NCBI RefSeq assembly: GCF_000473265.1
Contig: NZ_KI421511.1
Coordinates: 8,020,150 to 8,084,149 of the forward strand
DNA from: Amycolatopsis thermoflava N1165
GTDB lineage: Bacteria > Actinomycetota > Actinomycetes > Mycobacteriales > Pseudonocardiaceae
DNA length: 64,000 bases
Direction: 5' to 3'
Below, one piece after another: positions 63,856-64,000 of this stretch; positions within the stretch are counted from its first letter, which is position 1; each line of letters opens with the position of its first letter. The notes beneath the pieces are model-generated. The model saw only the letters and a program-made list of their open reading frames with translations. It did no database searches and had not been told where the DNA came from. Made by a program: the position numbers and the translations under genes.

Positions 63856-64000
63856 CCCCACAACCGCACCCGGCAACACAGGCCACCCACCCCCCGAGCC
63901 ACCCCACAAAACCGCACCCGGCAACGCAGGCCACCCACCCACGAGCCACCCCACAAAACCGCGCCCGGCAACGCAAGCCACCCACCCCCCGAACCACCCC
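63856..64000 (+). repeat. 47-48-bp tandem repeat array running off the window
   Basis: CGGCAAC anchors at 63871, 63919 and 63966 give steps of 48 and 47 bases; each unit continues CGCAGGCCACCCACCC and then CGAGCCACCCCACAAAACCG. It starts nine bases after the ribonuclease AS stop codon and continues to the window edge, so its full size is not known. Related to the array at 51.3 kb. Confidence 0.75.

Overview
This window is chromosomal DNA from a high-GC actinobacterium. Very high third-position GC, frequent GTG starts, 4-bp ATGA/GTGA stop-start overlaps, leaderless promoters, a complete mce4 operon and a mycofactocin cluster all point to Mycobacteriales/Pseudonocardiales; an Amycolatopsis-like genus is my best guess by inference. 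No rRNA, tRNA, CRISPR array, prophage or transposase was recognised.

Layout. (1) 1-14635: steroid uptake and breakdown locus in the order of the Mycobacterium tuberculosis mce4 region. fadE27-fadE26 run leftward and fdxD-hsd4A rightward from a near-perfect KstR operator. An aldehyde dehydrogenase and a 3alpha/20beta-hydroxysteroid dehydrogenase are interposed, then yrbE4A-yrbE4B-mce4A to mce4F and two Mce-associated genes in one overlapping operon. (2) 14636-16320: two MEDS-domain anti-sigma/anti-anti-sigma signalling proteins. (3) 16336-23446: fadD15-type acyl-CoA ligase, two SRPBCC proteins, a frameshifted phosphoesterase, an ArsA/Get3-type ATPase, a small partner, a ROK glucokinase and a Nudix-NYN fusion. 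(4) 23527-24546: a TetR gene and a small partner. (5) 24551-34753: mycofactocin cluster mftR, mftA, mftB, mftC, two FadH/OYE oxidoreductases, a mycofactocin-type SDR, mftF, mftE and an NDMA-dependent-type alcohol dehydrogenase. No mftD (lactate-dehydrogenase-like flavoprotein) is present. (6) 34767-35488: terminator and an array of about 26 degenerate 23-bp tandem repeats. (7) 35732-40635: Tat-exported molybdenum hydroxylase with its 2Fe-2S subunit, a PucR/CdaR-like regulator, and two small genes. (8) 40673-44613: formaldehyde-dehydrogenase-like ADH, PAS-ANTAR protein, SRPBCC protein, UdgX, hemerythrin. (9) 44648-50173, leftward: P450, alpha/beta hydrolase, CocE-type hydrolase, ATP-grasp enzyme. 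(10) 50239-51297: LigD-like phosphoesterase fused to an apparently dead ligase domain, followed by repeats and a striking 126-bp nested inverted repeat. (11) 51769-57457: FAD/Rieske oxidoreductase, YbdK-type carboxylate-amine ligase, HDO-like iron redox enzyme, CDGSH protein, HemK2-like methyltransferase, topoisomerase IB, DUF2795. (12) 57558-63847: TetR, DUF427 protein, MBL hydrolase, glycerate kinase, membrane protein, lipase, acyltransferase and ribonuclease AS.

How the genes work together. Region 1 imports steroids (Mce4), and its FadE26/27 and hydroxysteroid dehydrogenases act on them under KstR control. Region 5 makes the peptide redox cofactor mycofactocin and carries dehydrogenases likely to use it. 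Region 3 together with the acyltransferase and ribonuclease AS at the far right resembles a block that is contiguous in mycobacteria (Rv2187 to Rv2179c), so the 40 kb between looks like lineage-specific accessory content.

The strongest unexplained signals are non-coding: the nested inverted repeat at 51434-51559, the 23-bp array at 34.9-35.5 kb, and a ~150-bp element (18.7 kb and 59.7 kb) whose second copy has been interrupted by three copies of a smaller unit. Among proteins, the mftD-less mycofactocin cluster, the 51.8-56.2 kb iron-enzyme cluster and the dead-ligase LigD-like protein deserve follow-up.
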